Shown here: piece after piece, positions 1 to 8,659 of the stretch
How positions within the stretch are numbered: position 1 is the stretch's first letter
Layout: every line of letters starts with the position of its first letter
Assembly: GCA_034664005.1 (NCBI GenBank)
Contig: JAXDIL010000042.1
Location: 1 to 64,000 of the forward strand
Direction: 5' to 3'
DNA: 64,000 bases
Source: JACVRW01 sp034664005
GTDB taxonomy: Bacteria > Actinomycetota > Thermoleophilia > Solirubrobacterales > Thermoleophilaceae
Translations under genes and position numbers: made by a program
Notes under the pieces: generated by a model
Seen by the model: only the letters and a program-made list of their open reading frames with translations
What the model was told of the DNA's origin: nothing
The model's database searches: none

Positions 1-30
1 GTCCCGGGGCGGTGCCGCGGGTGGGGCGGT

Positions 31-351
31 CTAGTTGCCTGAGTAACGGCGGATCGGAGATTCGGCGATGCGCCGACCAAGATCGGCAACCTCGTCGTCG
101 CTCATCTGCTCGGTCGCGAAGCCAGCCTGCTCGAGCTCGTCGCGGACACGCTGCACGCCCTGGATGTAATCCAGCTTCGCGCCCAGCTTCACCATCACCG
201 ACTTGGCGTTCTCGTCGTCGATGGCGGCACTTCCGTCAGCGGACGGCTTGAGGAGCCAGGACTTGACAGCCTCGGCCTCAGCCAGCGTGAGCTCCAGGCT
301 CACGCCCTGATCCACACCCTCAGGGAGACCGTTGGTCACCTCGATGGACAT
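31..351 (-). CDS. Hypothetical protein, 106 aa
   Basis: I do not recognise this family. The ATG at 351 begins a soluble, acidic protein with no signal peptide or membrane segment. The N-terminal ~40 residues (a SLELTLAEAEAVKSWLLK stretch) and the C-terminal half (YIQGVQRVRDELEQAGF) look helical. It is divergent from the LON-domain gene at 410 with 58 bp between the starts, so both promoters must lie there. Codon use is like its neighbours and the frame is fully open, so I believe it is real, but no function can be given. Confidence 0.6.
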   Translation of the reverse strand: MSIEVTNGLPEGVDQGVSLELTLAEAEAVKSWLLKPSADGSAAIDDENAKSVMVKLGAKLDYIQGVQRVRDELEQAGFATEQMSDDEVADLGRRIAESPIRRYSGN

Positions 352-409
352 GAAGTGTGAATCGGCTCGACCCCTGGTTCCTTGAAATTGAGGGGGCTAG
401 CCTGGACCC

Positions 410-1042
410 ATGGAGCAAGAGATCTTGCGGTTTCCGCTGTTCCCGCTGAGCCTCGTGCTGTTGCCCGGCGAGGCGGTCCCGCTCCACATCTTCGAGGAGC
501 GCTACAAGACCATGATCGGCGAGTGCCTCGACGAGGAATCCGCGTTCGGGATCATCTGGCTCGCCGACGACGAGCTCAAGGACGTGGGCTGCGCGGCGCA
601 GATCGTGCAGGTGCTGGAGCGCTTCGAGGACGGCCGCCTCAACATCCTCGTGCGGGGCACCACCCCGTTCCGGCTCGAACGGAGGATCGGCGAGCTGGCA
701 TACCCGGCCGGTGACGTCACGCTCCTGGACGACGACCCGGAGGCCGACGAGGCCGCGCTCGCGCGCGCCCGCGAGCGTTACGCGGACCTCGTGGAGGAGG
801 TCACGGACGAGCGCCCGTCGCCCGAGGCGCTGGGGGGCCTCGACGCGTACGGCATGGCCGCCACGCTCGAGATCGCCCCCGGCCCGAAGCAGGAGCTGCT
901 CGAGCTGCGCTCGGAGCCCGCCCGCCTCGAGCAGCTGACCGCGCTCTTCGATGAGGCCCTGAAACGCATCAGGACCGCTGCACAGGTCGCCGAGCGGGCG
1001 AGCGGGAACGGGCACCGCAGGCCGGGCGATTCCGCGTCTTGA
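410..1042 (+). CDS. LON peptidase substrate-binding-domain protein
   Basis: A 210-residue stand-alone LON N-terminal domain. The opening LRFPLFPLSLVLLPGEAVPLHIFEERYK run (residues 5-32) is the family hallmark: hydrophobic strand, LLPG turn, then the LHIFEERY helix. The AAA+ and Ser-Lys protease domains of Lon are absent, which is normal for this family of small proteins in actinobacteria and proteobacteria; they are thought to bind unfolded or partner proteins, but no reaction is established. It is monocistronic as far as can be seen: 90 bp and a leader hairpin separate it from the next gene. Confidence 0.88.
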   Translation: MEQEILRFPLFPLSLVLLPGEAVPLHIFEERYKTMIGECLDEESAFGIIWLADDELKDVGCAAQIVQVLERFEDGRLNILVRGTTPFRLERRIGELAYPAGDVTLLDDDPEADEAALARARERYADLVEEVTDERPSPEALGGLDAYGMAATLEIAPGPKQELLELRSEPARLEQLTALFDEALKRIRTAAQVAERASGNGHRRPGDSAS

Positions 1043-1087
1043 CTGGCCCCGCGTTTAGCGGCGCGCTGCACTGGTGAGTCATAGGGG

Positions 1088-1109
1088 GAGCGCGTTGCGG
1101 GACGCGCTC
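1088..1109 (+). other. Hairpin in the leader of the subtilase gene
   Basis: GAGCGCG at 1088-1094 is perfectly complementary to CGCGCTC at 1103-1109 across an 8-nt loop. It lies between the LON-domain stop and the ribosome binding site of the following subtilase. No T-run follows, so it may be a leader structure or a weak terminator; this cannot be decided from sequence. Confidence 0.4.
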
Positions 1110-1132
1110 GTTCATTCGACCAGGAGGACAAG

Positions 1133-2359
1133 ATGCGCAGGGGCATCCTTGGCATGGTCTGCCTGCTCGTGTTCGTCGCCGCCATCGGTGGCAGCGCGCA
1201 GGCGGCCAGCTACGACTCGAACACCGTCATCGTCAAGTACGCGTCCGGGACGACGAGCGCGGAGCGCGCAGCGCTGGAGGCGAGCGCCGGCGTGACGGGC
1301 ACGGTCGGCTCGGTGGCGGGCGTGGGCGCCAAGGTCGTGCGCGTCTCCGGTGACCCCGCGGTCGTGGCGCAGCGGCTCAACCGCAGCGCGCTCGTGGTCT
1401 ACGCGGAGCCGAACTTCATCCTCGAGCAGACGGCCGTCCCGAACGACCCGCTCTTCCCTCAGCTCTACGGCCTGAACAACACCGGGCAGACGGGCGGCAC
1501 CGCTGACGCCGACATCGACGCCCCCGAGGGCTGGGACGCCGCCGGCCTCGGAACCTTCCCCGCAAGCGGCGGCACGAAGATCGGCATCGTCGACACCGGC
1601 ATCGATCAGTCGCATGCCGAGCTGAGCGGCAAGGTCGTGGACTGCGGCGCCGCCTTCGGCGGGTCGGTGATGAACGGCGTCTGCGTCGACGACAACATGC
1701 ACGGCACGCACGTGGCCGGCACGATCGCCGCGAAGGCGAACAACGCGACCGGCGTGGCCGGAGTGGCCTTCAACTCGCCGCTGAGCATCTGCAAGGCGCT
1801 CTACACGGCCGCCGGCACGGGCCTCACCTCGGACGTGGCCAACTGCATCAACTGGACCCACACCCACGGGGCCAAGGTCATCTCGATGAGCCTCGGCGGC
1901 GGCGCGTCGACGACCCTGAAGAACGCCGTCGCGGCCGCGTGGGAGAACGGCGCCGCGACGGGCTCGGTGCTCGTGGCGGCGGCCGGCAACGACGGCGACT
2001 CCACCGCGAACTATCCGGCCGCGTACCCGGAGGTCGTGTCCGTGGCAGCCACGGACCACAACGACCAGCGCGCCTCGTTCTCGAACAGCAACGCCGACGT
2101 GGAGATCGCGGCACCCGGCGTGTCCGTCCTGTCCACGATCCCCGGCGGCCAGTACGCGAAGCTGTCCGGAACCTCGATGGCGACCCCGCACGTGTCGGGC
2201 GTGACCGGCGTGCTGTGGCAGCTGTTCCCGACCGACACCGCCGCGGGCATCCGCAACCGGCTCGACGCGGCCGTGAACGACCTCGGCCCCGCCGGCCGCG
2301 ACCCGTCCTACGGCTTCGGCCGGGTCAACCTCTGCAAGGCCGCCGGCGGCGCCTGCTGA
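1133..2359 (+). CDS. Secreted S8 family serine protease (subtilase)
   Basis: 408 residues: signal peptide (~1-25, AQA-type cleavage), an inhibitor-I9-like propeptide (~28-98, ending YAEPNFILEQ), then the subtilisin catalytic domain. The triad is visible as Asp154 (IVDTGID), His190 (HGTHVAGT) and Ser348 (GTSMATPHVSG), with the oxyanion Asn286 (AAGNDGD). The domain ends at the C-terminus with no added cell-wall module. The start is fixed by AGGAGG five nt before the ATG. It should be an exported, self-activating endopeptidase of the fervidolysin/thermitase kind. The substrate is unknown. It converges tail-to-tail with the gamma-glutamyltransferase gene, leaving 4 bp. Confidence 0.93.
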   Translation: MRRGILGMVCLLVFVAAIGGSAQAASYDSNTVIVKYASGTTSAERAALEASAGVTGTVGSVAGVGAKVVRVSGDPAVVAQRLNRSALVVYAEPNFILEQTAVPNDPLFPQLYGLNNTGQTGGTADADIDAPEGWDAAGLGTFPASGGTKIGIVDTGIDQSHAELSGKVVDCGAAFGGSVMNGVCVDDNMHGTHVAGTIAAKANNATGVAGVAFNSPLSICKALYTAAGTGLTSDVANCINWTHTHGAKVISMSLGGGASTTLKNAVAAAWENGAATGSVLVAAAGNDGDSTANYPAAYPEVVSVAATDHNDQRASFSNSNADVEIAAPGVSVLSTIPGGQYAKLSGTSMATPHVSGVTGVLWQLFPTDTAAGIRNRLDAAVNDLGPAGRDPSYGFGRVNLCKAAGGAC

Positions 2360-2363
2360 ACCA

Positions 2364-3884
2364 CTAGTCCACCACCGTCGCGACGCCGCCCCGGCGCGGA
2401 TCGCCTCCACCGGTGAGGCGGGACGTGTCGGGGTGGCGCGCGACCGCCTGCACGCCTCCGAAGAACAAGTTGAGCTCGGCCCAGCGCCGCACCGAAAAGC
2501 CCGCCTCCTCGAGCCGGACGAGCGCGCCCTCGTCCACGCCGGGCTCCGCGTCCACCTGGCGCCCCTCCACGTGGAGACGCGGCGCCGAGACGGCCTCCTG
2601 TGCGGCGAGGCCGCGGTCCACCACGCCGACCACGGTCTGCAGGATCGCCGACCTGATCCGGTTCGACCCAGCGCTGCCGATCGCGATCTCCGGGCGCCCG
2701 TCGCGCAGCACCACGGTCGGCGCCATCATGCTCGGCACGCGGGCTCCGGGCGGGTGGCGGTGGAAGCCGAGCGGGTTCAGGTCGTGCTCGCCGAGCATGT
2801 TGTTGAGGTGCATGCCCGTGCCCGGCACGACCACGCCCGAGCACGACCCGTTCGAGCAGGTGACCGACGCGCAGCCGCCCTCCGCGTCCATCACCGAGAT
2901 GTGAGTTGTGTTGCCGAGCCGCGAGCGCACGTCGGTCGCGACGGTGTCGAGCGCCTGCTTGGCCAGGAACTGCTCGAGGAATCCCTCCGTGGCGAGCCCC
3001 TCGAGGAACTCCGCGTCACGCGCCCTGTTCGTCGAGGCGATCACCTCGGCGATCACGTACGGGTCGGGCGGGTGGTCCAGCCGCTCGAGGATCCCGAGCG
3101 CGTCCGCGATCAGGATGCCGCCCGACGACGGCGGCGGGTTCGTGAGCACCTCGCGGCCGCGGTAGCTCACGCGCGCGGGCTCGCGCTCGACGACCTCGTA
3201 GGAGCGCAGATCCTCGCGGCTCAGCATCCCTCCGCGCTCGAGCACCCAGTCGCTAACCGCAGCCGCCACGTCGCCGTCGTAGAGGAAGCGCGGGCCCTCG
3301 GCCCCAAGGCGGTCGAGCAGATCGCCGAGCTCGGGCAGCCGGATCGTGTCGCCCTCGCGCAACAGCCTGCCCTCCGGCGCGTAGATTGCCGCGCACTCTG
3401 GAGTCGAGGTGAGGATCGGCTCCAGCACCTCGAACAGGAACCCCTGCATCGGGACGACGTCGATGCCCTCGCGCGCGGCGCGCGCGGGCGCCGCGGTCAG
3501 GTCCGCGAGGCGCGCGCTGCCGAAGCGCTCAAGCGTCTCCGCCAAGCCAAGCGTCGTGCCATACGCCCCGCACGACGCGGGCCCGACGTTGAAGCGCTGG
3601 ACCGTGTCCTCCGAGAAGCGGACGTCGATCGGTACGAGCGCGGCCGGCTCGCGGCCCTCCAGCCCGACGCCCGGGGCGACCACGAAGAAGTCGAGCACGT
3701 GCGTCTCGCCCCGCTCGTTCACGACGATGAAGCCACCGGCGCCAGGCCCCGTGAGCGGCGACTCCGCCACGAAGGACATGAGCACCGCGGCCACCGCGGC
3801 GTCGACCGCGTTGCCCCCGGCACGCAGCGCATCTGCTCCGGCCTTCGCCGTGAGCGGATGGCCGGCTGCGACCACCCCTCTCAT
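2364..3884 (-). CDS. ggt: Gamma-glutamyltransferase family protein
   Basis: An Ntn-hydrolase of 506 residues that would hydrolyse or transfer gamma-glutamyl groups (glutathione-like or other gamma-glutamyl amides) after self-cleavage into two subunits. The N-terminal GNAVDAAVAA and GPGAGGF motifs and the TTHISVMD motif are present; Thr326 in the latter is the expected autoprocessing residue and nucleophile. The small-subunit GSAGSNRIRSAILQ region is also intact. No signal peptide is seen at the ATG start (MRGVVAAGHPLTAKAG), so it may be cytoplasmic, unlike the exported E. coli enzyme. The alternative is a GGT-like amidase or acylase; the substrate cannot be told from sequence. Confidence 0.88.
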   Translation of the reverse strand: MRGVVAAGHPLTAKAGADALRAGGNAVDAAVAAVLMSFVAESPLTGPGAGGFIVVNERGETHVLDFFVVAPGVGLEGREPAALVPIDVRFSEDTVQRFNVGPASCGAYGTTLGLAETLERFGSARLADLTAAPARAAREGIDVVPMQGFLFEVLEPILTSTPECAAIYAPEGRLLREGDTIRLPELGDLLDRLGAEGPRFLYDGDVAAAVSDWVLERGGMLSREDLRSYEVVEREPARVSYRGREVLTNPPPSSGGILIADALGILERLDHPPDPYVIAEVIASTNRARDAEFLEGLATEGFLEQFLAKQALDTVATDVRSRLGNTTHISVMDAEGGCASVTCSNGSCSGVVVPGTGMHLNNMLGEHDLNPLGFHRHPPGARVPSMMAPTVVLRDGRPEIAIGSAGSNRIRSAILQTVVGVVDRGLAAQEAVSAPRLHVEGRQVDAEPGVDEGALVRLEEAGFSVRRWAELNLFFGGVQAVARHPDTSRLTGGGDPRRGGVATVVD

Positions 3885-3920
3885 CGCGGCGAGCCTAGTG
3901 GGCCGACCACCAGCCCGTGC

Positions 3921-5423
3921 TTAACCGCGCGGCACGAACTCCGGCACGTCGACGTCCGCGAGCACGGCTCCTGAGCTCTCGCGTGAGCGCCGGACCTTCG
4001 GCTCGGTGTCGGCCGGGATGCCCCGCGGCGTGGCGCGGTACACGGGCCGGTCGCCGTAGCCGGTGGCCACGACCGTCACCCAGACCTGGTCCACGACCTT
4101 GTCGTCGACCATGGCCCCGAAGATGATGTTCGCGTCGGGGTGCGCCGCCTCGGCCACCGCCTTCGCGGCCTCGTTGACCTCCCAGAGCGAGAGGTCGCGG
4201 CCGCCGGTGATCGACAGCAGGATCGAACGCGCGCCGTCCAGTGAGGTCTCGAGCAACGGGGAGTCGATCGCGTGCTCCACCGCGTCCATCGCGCGGCGGT
4301 CGCCCGTGCCCATGCCGATCCCGAGCAGTGCCTGGCCCGCCTCGGACATGATCGTCCGGACGTCGGCGAAGTCGAGGTTGATGAGGCCGGGGAGCGTGAT
4401 CAGGTCGGAGATGCCCTGCACGCCCTGACGCAGCACGTCGTCGGCCACGCGGAAGGCGTCGACCATCGAGGTGGACTTGTCGAGCACCGACAGGAGCCGT
4501 GAGTTCGGGATCACGATCAGCGTGTCGACCTCGCGGGCGAGCTCTTCCACGCCGCGGTCGGCCTGGTCGCCGCGCCGCGCGCCCTCGAACGAGAACGGCT
4601 TCGTGACGATCCCGACGGTCAGCGCGCCGACCTCGCGAGCGATGCGCGCCACGACCGGCGCCGCGCCGGTCCCGGTGCCGCCGCCGGAGCCGGCGGCGAT
4701 GAACACCATGTCCGAACCCTTCAGGTGGCTCTTGATCTCGTCGTAGTCCTCGACCGCGGCCGCGCGGCCCAGGTCGGGGTTCGACCCGGAGCCGAGTCCG
4801 CGCGTGGCGTCACTCCCGATGTGCAGGCGCGTGGACGCGCTGGCGCCCTCGAGCGACTGGACGTCGGTGTTGATGGCGACGAAATCGACGCCCTCGACCT
4901 CGGCCTCGATCATCCGGTTGACGGCGTTCACGCCCGCGCCGCCCACGCCGACGACGCGCAGGACCGGCTCGGTCGGGCGCACGGGCGCCACGCGGACGAA
5001 CGGCTCCGACTCGGGCACGGCGTCGCGCTGGGCCGGCACAGGGCCGCGCTCCAGGATGTTCTCAGGGATGTCGTGCGAGAAGACGGACTTCAGGCGCTCC
5101 TCGGGCGTGGGCACGCCGCCCTCGTAGCGGCTCCAGCGCTCCTCGCGCTCGGAACGGCGCGACTCGCGCTCCTGGGCGCGGCGCGCCGCCTCCGTCCTGC
5201 GGCCACCGAGGTCGTAGGACTCGGCCTGCGCCTGCGGCTCCGGCACGTGACGGGTCACCTGCGGCGAGGGGCCGCCCTCGGGCAGCGGGCGCCCCAGCTT
5301 GGGCTCGGCGTCCTCGGCCGGGCGCTGCTCGGCCGGCCGCTCCGCGGCGGCGTCGTCCTCCGTCTTGCGGAAGAGCTGCGCCAGGGGGCCCTCGCGCATG
5401 CTCGCCCTCTTACCGCTTGCCAT
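3921..5423 (-). CDS. ftsZ: Cell division protein FtsZ with long N-terminal extension
   Basis: Tubulin-like GTPase that builds the division ring. The GTPase core runs from about residue 155: GVGGAGVNAVNRM, the tubulin signature GGGTGTG (247-253), and the T7 catalytic loop NLDFAD (349-354) are all intact. The extreme C-terminus DVPEFVPRG resembles the conserved FtsZ tail peptide that binds FtsA/SepF-type partners. What is odd is ~150 residues before the core: charged, Pro/Glu/Arg-rich and probably disordered, where most FtsZ proteins have about 10. The long form is supported by a GGAGGAGGT ribosome site 8-9 nt before the ATG at 5423, inside the end of parA. It overlaps parA by 14 bp, so the two are probably translationally coupled. 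It could be the sole FtsZ or a paralogue outside the dcw cluster. Confidence 0.93.
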   Translation of the reverse strand: MASGKRASMREGPLAQLFRKTEDDAAAERPAEQRPAEDAEPKLGRPLPEGGPSPQVTRHVPEPQAQAESYDLGGRRTEAARRAQERESRRSEREERWSRYEGGVPTPEERLKSVFSHDIPENILERGPVPAQRDAVPESEPFVRVAPVRPTEPVLRVVGVGGAGVNAVNRMIEAEVEGVDFVAINTDVQSLEGASASTRLHIGSDATRGLGSGSNPDLGRAAAVEDYDEIKSHLKGSDMVFIAAGSGGGTGTGAAPVVARIAREVGALTVGIVTKPFSFEGARRGDQADRGVEELAREVDTLIVIPNSRLLSVLDKSTSMVDAFRVADDVLRQGVQGISDLITLPGLINLDFADVRTIMSEAGQALLGIGMGTGDRRAMDAVEHAIDSPLLETSLDGARSILLSITGGRDLSLWEVNEAAKAVAEAAHPDANIIFGAMVDDKVVDQVWVTVVATGYGDRPVYRATPRGIPADTEPKVRRSRESSGAVLADVDVPEFVPRG

Positions 5424-6177
5424 TCGCCAGGACCTCCTCCGCTAGCTGACGGTAGGCGTAAGCGGCCTTCCCGTCGGGGTCGTACTTCAGCACCGACATC
5501 CCCTTTACCGGGGCCTCGGCAAACCGCACCGTCTTGTTGATGCGCGAGGCGAAGACGCGGTCGCCGAAGTTCTCCTCGAGGATCTCGATCGCCTCCTTGG
5601 CGTGCACGGTGCGATTGTCGACAAGCGTCGGCAGGATGCCCTCGATCTCGATGTCCGGGTTCAGCTCCTCGCGCACCATCGCGAGGGTGTTCTGGAGCTG
5701 GATCAGCCCGCGCATGGACAGATACTCGCACTGCACGGGGACGATCACCTTCTGGGACGCCGTCAGGGCATTGATCGTGAGCAGCCCGAGGCTCGGCGGA
5801 GTGTCGATGAAGATGTAGTCGTAGTCGTCGCGGACGGGCTCGAGGGCCTTCTTCAGCGAGCGCTCGCGGCCGATCATCGTGGACATCGCGATCTCGGCGC
5901 CGGCCAGGTCGATCGACGAGCACGCCACGTCCACCTCGCGCGGGCGGATCACCTCGCGGATCGAGAGCTGGTGCACGAGCACGTCGTACATCGACGCGTC
6001 GAGCGAGTCGGGGTCGATGCCCTGGCTCATCGTGAGGTTCCCCTGCGGATCGAGGTCGACGCAGAGCACGCGGTGCCCTCGCTCGACGAAAGCGGCCGCG
6101 AGATTCAGCGTCGTGGTGGTCTTCGCCACGCCGCCCTTCTGATTTGTGAACGCGATGACCTTCGCCTTGGGATCCAT
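5410..6177 (-). CDS. parA: ParA/Soj family chromosome-partitioning ATPase
   Basis: 255-residue MinD/ParA-type ATPase. The deviant Walker A box NQKGGVAKTTTT lies at residues 13-24, followed by the switch I CVDLDPQGNLT region and the Walker B YIFIDTPPSLG. The family forms ATP-dependent dimers on DNA and positions cargo such as ParB-parS complexes. No parB is adjacent; instead the gene overlaps ftsZ by 14 bp, linking it to division. It could therefore be a dedicated division-site or cargo-positioning ParA rather than the segregation ParA. It is divergent from the ArsA-like pair, with 53 bp between start codons. Confidence 0.9.
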   Translation of the reverse strand: MDPKAKVIAFTNQKGGVAKTTTTLNLAAAFVERGHRVLCVDLDPQGNLTMSQGIDPDSLDASMYDVLVHQLSIREVIRPREVDVACSSIDLAGAEIAMSTMIGRERSLKKALEPVRDDYDYIFIDTPPSLGLLTINALTASQKVIVPVQCEYLSMRGLIQLQNTLAMVREELNPDIEIEGILPTLVDNRTVHAKEAIEILEENFGDRVFASRINKTVRFAEAPVKGMSVLKYDPDGKAAYAYRQLAEEVLANGKR

Positions 6178-6230
6178 TACGCAAGCGGTATTCGCACGGG
6201 CCTGGCGGAATCCTTCAGGCTTCCCGTCCG

Positions 6231-7115
6231 ATGGCTTCGATACTGGACAAGCGGCTCGTCCTCGTCACGGGCAAGGGCGGCGTCGGAAAGACGACCGTCG
6301 CGGCCGCTCTCGGGCTCGCCGCGGCGCGGCGCGGCAAGCGCGTGGTCGTGTGCGAGGTGGCCGGCCGGGACCGCATGGCGGAGCTCGTTCCCGAGCTCAC
6401 CACGGTCTCCGTCGACCCGGAGCAGGCGAAGCAGGAGTGGCTCCGCTACCAGCTCAAGTCGCGCACGCTGGCGGGCGTGCTGGGCGGCTCGCGGCTGTTC
6501 CAGTACCTGACGGCCGCGGCGCCGGGGCTCTCGGAGCTCGTGACGATGGGCAAGGTCTGGGATCTCGCACAGCTCGAGCGCCGCACCGGCAGCGACGTGT
6601 TCGACCTCGCCATCGTGGACGCTCCCTCCACCGGTCACGCGCTCGCCATGCTGCGCTCACCGAGCACGTTCGCGGCCGTGGCGCGCGTCGGCCCCGTCGG
6701 CCGGCACGCCGCGACCATCGACCGCTCGCTGCGCGATCCAGCGCACACGGGCGTGCTGACGGTCGCTCTGCCAGAGGAGATGCCCGTGAACGAGACGGTC
6801 GAGTTCGAGCGGGCGTTGGGGCGCGAGCTCGACATGGCGGTCGACGCCATCGTGGTGAACGCGGTGCACCCTGCCCGCTTCCGCTCACCGGAGGTCGACC
6901 GGCTTCGCAACGTCTCCGGTGGCAGCGCCGTAACGCAGGCGGCACTCGCCGCTGCCCTCTCGGAACACAAGCGCGCCCGCGCCGAGCACGGCCAGGTACG
7001 CAGGCTGCGGCGGGCAGCGACGGCACCCGTGGCCACTCTGCCGCGCGTCTTCGAGCCGGAGCTCGGGGTCGATGAGCTCGAGCGGCTGTCCGTGGAGCTG
7101 GAGCGGCGGCTGTGA
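6231..7115 (+). CDS. ArsA/Get3-like ATPase, first of a pair (Rv3679-type)
   Basis: 294 residues with the P-loop LVTGKGGVGKTT near the N-terminus, then a CEVAGRDRMAEL switch segment and a DLAIVDAPSTGHAL Walker B-like strand. This pattern is that of the smaller partner of the mycobacterial Rv3679-Rv3680 (BagA-BagB) pair, an ArsA/Get3-related ATPase complex linked in mycobacteria to survival under glycerol and methylglyoxal stress. There are no arsenite-binding Cys motifs, so the 'anion-transporting' label should not be read literally. It overlaps the next gene by 4 bp (GTGA), which suggests equimolar production and a heteromer. Confidence 0.87.
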   Translation: MASILDKRLVLVTGKGGVGKTTVAAALGLAAARRGKRVVVCEVAGRDRMAELVPELTTVSVDPEQAKQEWLRYQLKSRTLAGVLGGSRLFQYLTAAAPGLSELVTMGKVWDLAQLERRTGSDVFDLAIVDAPSTGHALAMLRSPSTFAAVARVGPVGRHAATIDRSLRDPAHTGVLTVALPEEMPVNETVEFERALGRELDMAVDAIVVNAVHPARFRSPEVDRLRNVSGGSAVTQAALAAALSEHKRARAEHGQVRRLRRAATAPVATLPRVFEPELGVDELERLSVELERRL

Positions 7116-8179
7116 TCGGCGACTGGCTCGAGCGCAAGGAGGTCTGCATCTGCGCGGGCTCTGGCGGCGTGGGCAAGACGACGACGTCCGCCGCGATCGC
7201 GCTCGGCATGGCCGCGCGCGGCAAGAAGGTCGTGGTGCTTACGATCGACCCCGCGAAGCGGCTCGCCAACTCGCTCGGCCTGCCGGAGCTCGGGAACGAG
7301 GAGCGGCTCGTGAAGGCGGACGTGAAGGGCGAGCTGTGGGCGATGATGCTCGACCCGAAGCGGACCTTCGACGAGATCGTCGAGTGGCACGCGCCCGACG
7401 AGCGCACCCGCGATGCGATTCTCTCCAACCGCATCTATCAGGAGCTCTCCAATGCGGTGGCGGGCTCGCAGGAGTACATGGCCATGGAGAAGCTCCACGA
7501 GCTCCACCAGGAGGGCCGCTACGACCTGCTCGTCCTCGACACGCCGCCCACGCGCAACGCGCTCGACTTCATCGACGCCCCGAAGAAGCTCGCCGCGTTC
7601 ATCGACTCGCGGGCGCTGCAGCTGTTCGCGGCGCCCGGGCTCGCGGGGCTGAAGGTGCTGGGGCGCGGCTCGGGGATGGTCTTCTCGGTGTTAAAGCGGG
7701 CCACCGGCATCGACCTGCTGGAGGACATGTCGGCCTTCTTCGCGAGCTTCGCGACCATGACCGAGGGCTTCCGCGAGCGAGCCGAGCGCGTGAACGCCCT
7801 GCTCGCCGACTCGCGCAGCGCGTTCGTGCTCGTGACGTCCCCGCGCGCCGACGCCGTCGAGGAGGCCGGCTGGTTCCACCACCGGCTGCTGGACGCGGGG
7901 CTGCCGTTCGCGGGCGTGGTGGCGAACCGCGTGCGCCCCGCGGCGCCGAAGGGCGACCCCGCGGAGGAGCTCAGGAGGCTGCTCGGCGACGAAGCGCTCG
8001 CGCGCAAGGTGATCCGCACGTTCGAGGAGGAGCGCCGCCTGGCGGCCCAGGACCGCCGCAACCTGGCCGACCTGAAGAAGCGACTGGGCCGCAAGCCGAT
8101 GATCGAGGTCCCCCACCTCGACGACGACGTGCACGACCTGCCCGGCCTACGCCGGATGGACGAGTACCTGTTCGGCTAG
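7112..8179 (+). CDS. ArsA/Get3-like ATPase, second of a pair (Rv3680-type)
   Basis: 355 residues beginning at a GTG that overlaps the stop of the partner gene. The P-loop is CAGSGGVGKTTTSA, followed by LTIDPAKRLANSLGL (switch I) and LLVLDTPPTRNALDF (switch II). The SQEYMAMEKLHEL segment matches the Rv3680 branch closely as I recall it. The family is soluble and dimeric and couples ATP hydrolysis to client handling; the client here is unknown. The next gene encodes an unrelated exported protein 39 bp downstream. Confidence 0.88.
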   Translation: MIGDWLERKEVCICAGSGGVGKTTTSAAIALGMAARGKKVVVLTIDPAKRLANSLGLPELGNEERLVKADVKGELWAMMLDPKRTFDEIVEWHAPDERTRDAILSNRIYQELSNAVAGSQEYMAMEKLHELHQEGRYDLLVLDTPPTRNALDFIDAPKKLAAFIDSRALQLFAAPGLAGLKVLGRGSGMVFSVLKRATGIDLLEDMSAFFASFATMTEGFRERAERVNALLADSRSAFVLVTSPRADAVEEAGWFHHRLLDAGLPFAGVVANRVRPAAPKGDPAEELRRLLGDEALARKVIRTFEEERRLAAQDRRNLADLKKRLGRKPMIEVPHLDDDVHDLPGLRRMDEYLFG

Positions 8180-8218
8180 ACCGGTTTGCGTTCCCCGCGC
8201 AGTGGGGATCTCCCAGCC

Positions 8219-8659
8219 ATGAGGCGGTTCGCAGTACAGCTCGTCCTCGTCACCATCCTCGCCGCGCCGGCCGGAGCGTCCGCGGACATCCGCTTCAGGG
8301 GCACGTCGGGTCAGGACCGCGCGGTCGCGCTGCGGACGGACGACGCCGGCATGATCACACGGGTCAGGATCAACTGGCGGGCGCCCTGCCGGCGCCCGGG
8401 CTTCTTCTTCACGACGTTCACGCGGTTCTTCCAGCCGTTTCAGTCGCTGACGCGTGACCGAATGGTCGATGCGGGCCGCAACCGGCTGCGGCTCCGCGAC
8501 GGCCTGCGCGCGGTCTTCCGAATACGCATCGCCGCCAACCGCGTCTCCGAGACCCGCTGGCGCGGCATCTTCCGCGTGAGCACGAGCGTCCTGCGCGGCG
8601 GGCGGCTCGTCGATCGCTGCTACAAGCGCACCCGCTGGCGGGTGCGGCGCGCCGGCTAG
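8219..8659 (+). CDS. Small exported basic protein, function unknown
   Basis: 146 residues from the ATG at 8219, chosen because it begins directly with a signal peptide (MRRFAVQLVLVTILAAPAGASA, cleavage near residue 22); starts further upstream would place charged residues before it. The mature part is Arg-rich and predicted beta-rich, with three Cys (two around CRRPGF and CYKRTRW) that could form a disulfide once exported. It resembles in style, though not in detectable sequence motif, the two-domain exported protein at 30428-31339. Its stop shares a CTAG with the opposing gene. Confidence 0.6.
   Translation: MRRFAVQLVLVTILAAPAGASADIRFRGTSGQDRAVALRTDDAGMITRVRINWRAPCRRPGFFFTTFTRFFQPFQSLTRDRMVDAGRNRLRLRDGLRAVFRIRIAANRVSETRWRGIFRVSTSVLRGGRLVDRCYKRTRWRVRRAG

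Noticed and set aside
2433..3974. 513-codon open frame on the plus strand
   Set aside because: It is antisense to gamma-glutamyltransferase, is His/Arg-rich as expected of a shadow frame in GC-rich DNA, and shows no domain.
6231..8179. Arsenite efflux ATPase (ArsA) function
   Set aside because: No arsenite-binding Cys motifs, no arsB, arsR or arsD nearby; the pair fits the Rv3679/Rv3680 branch better.
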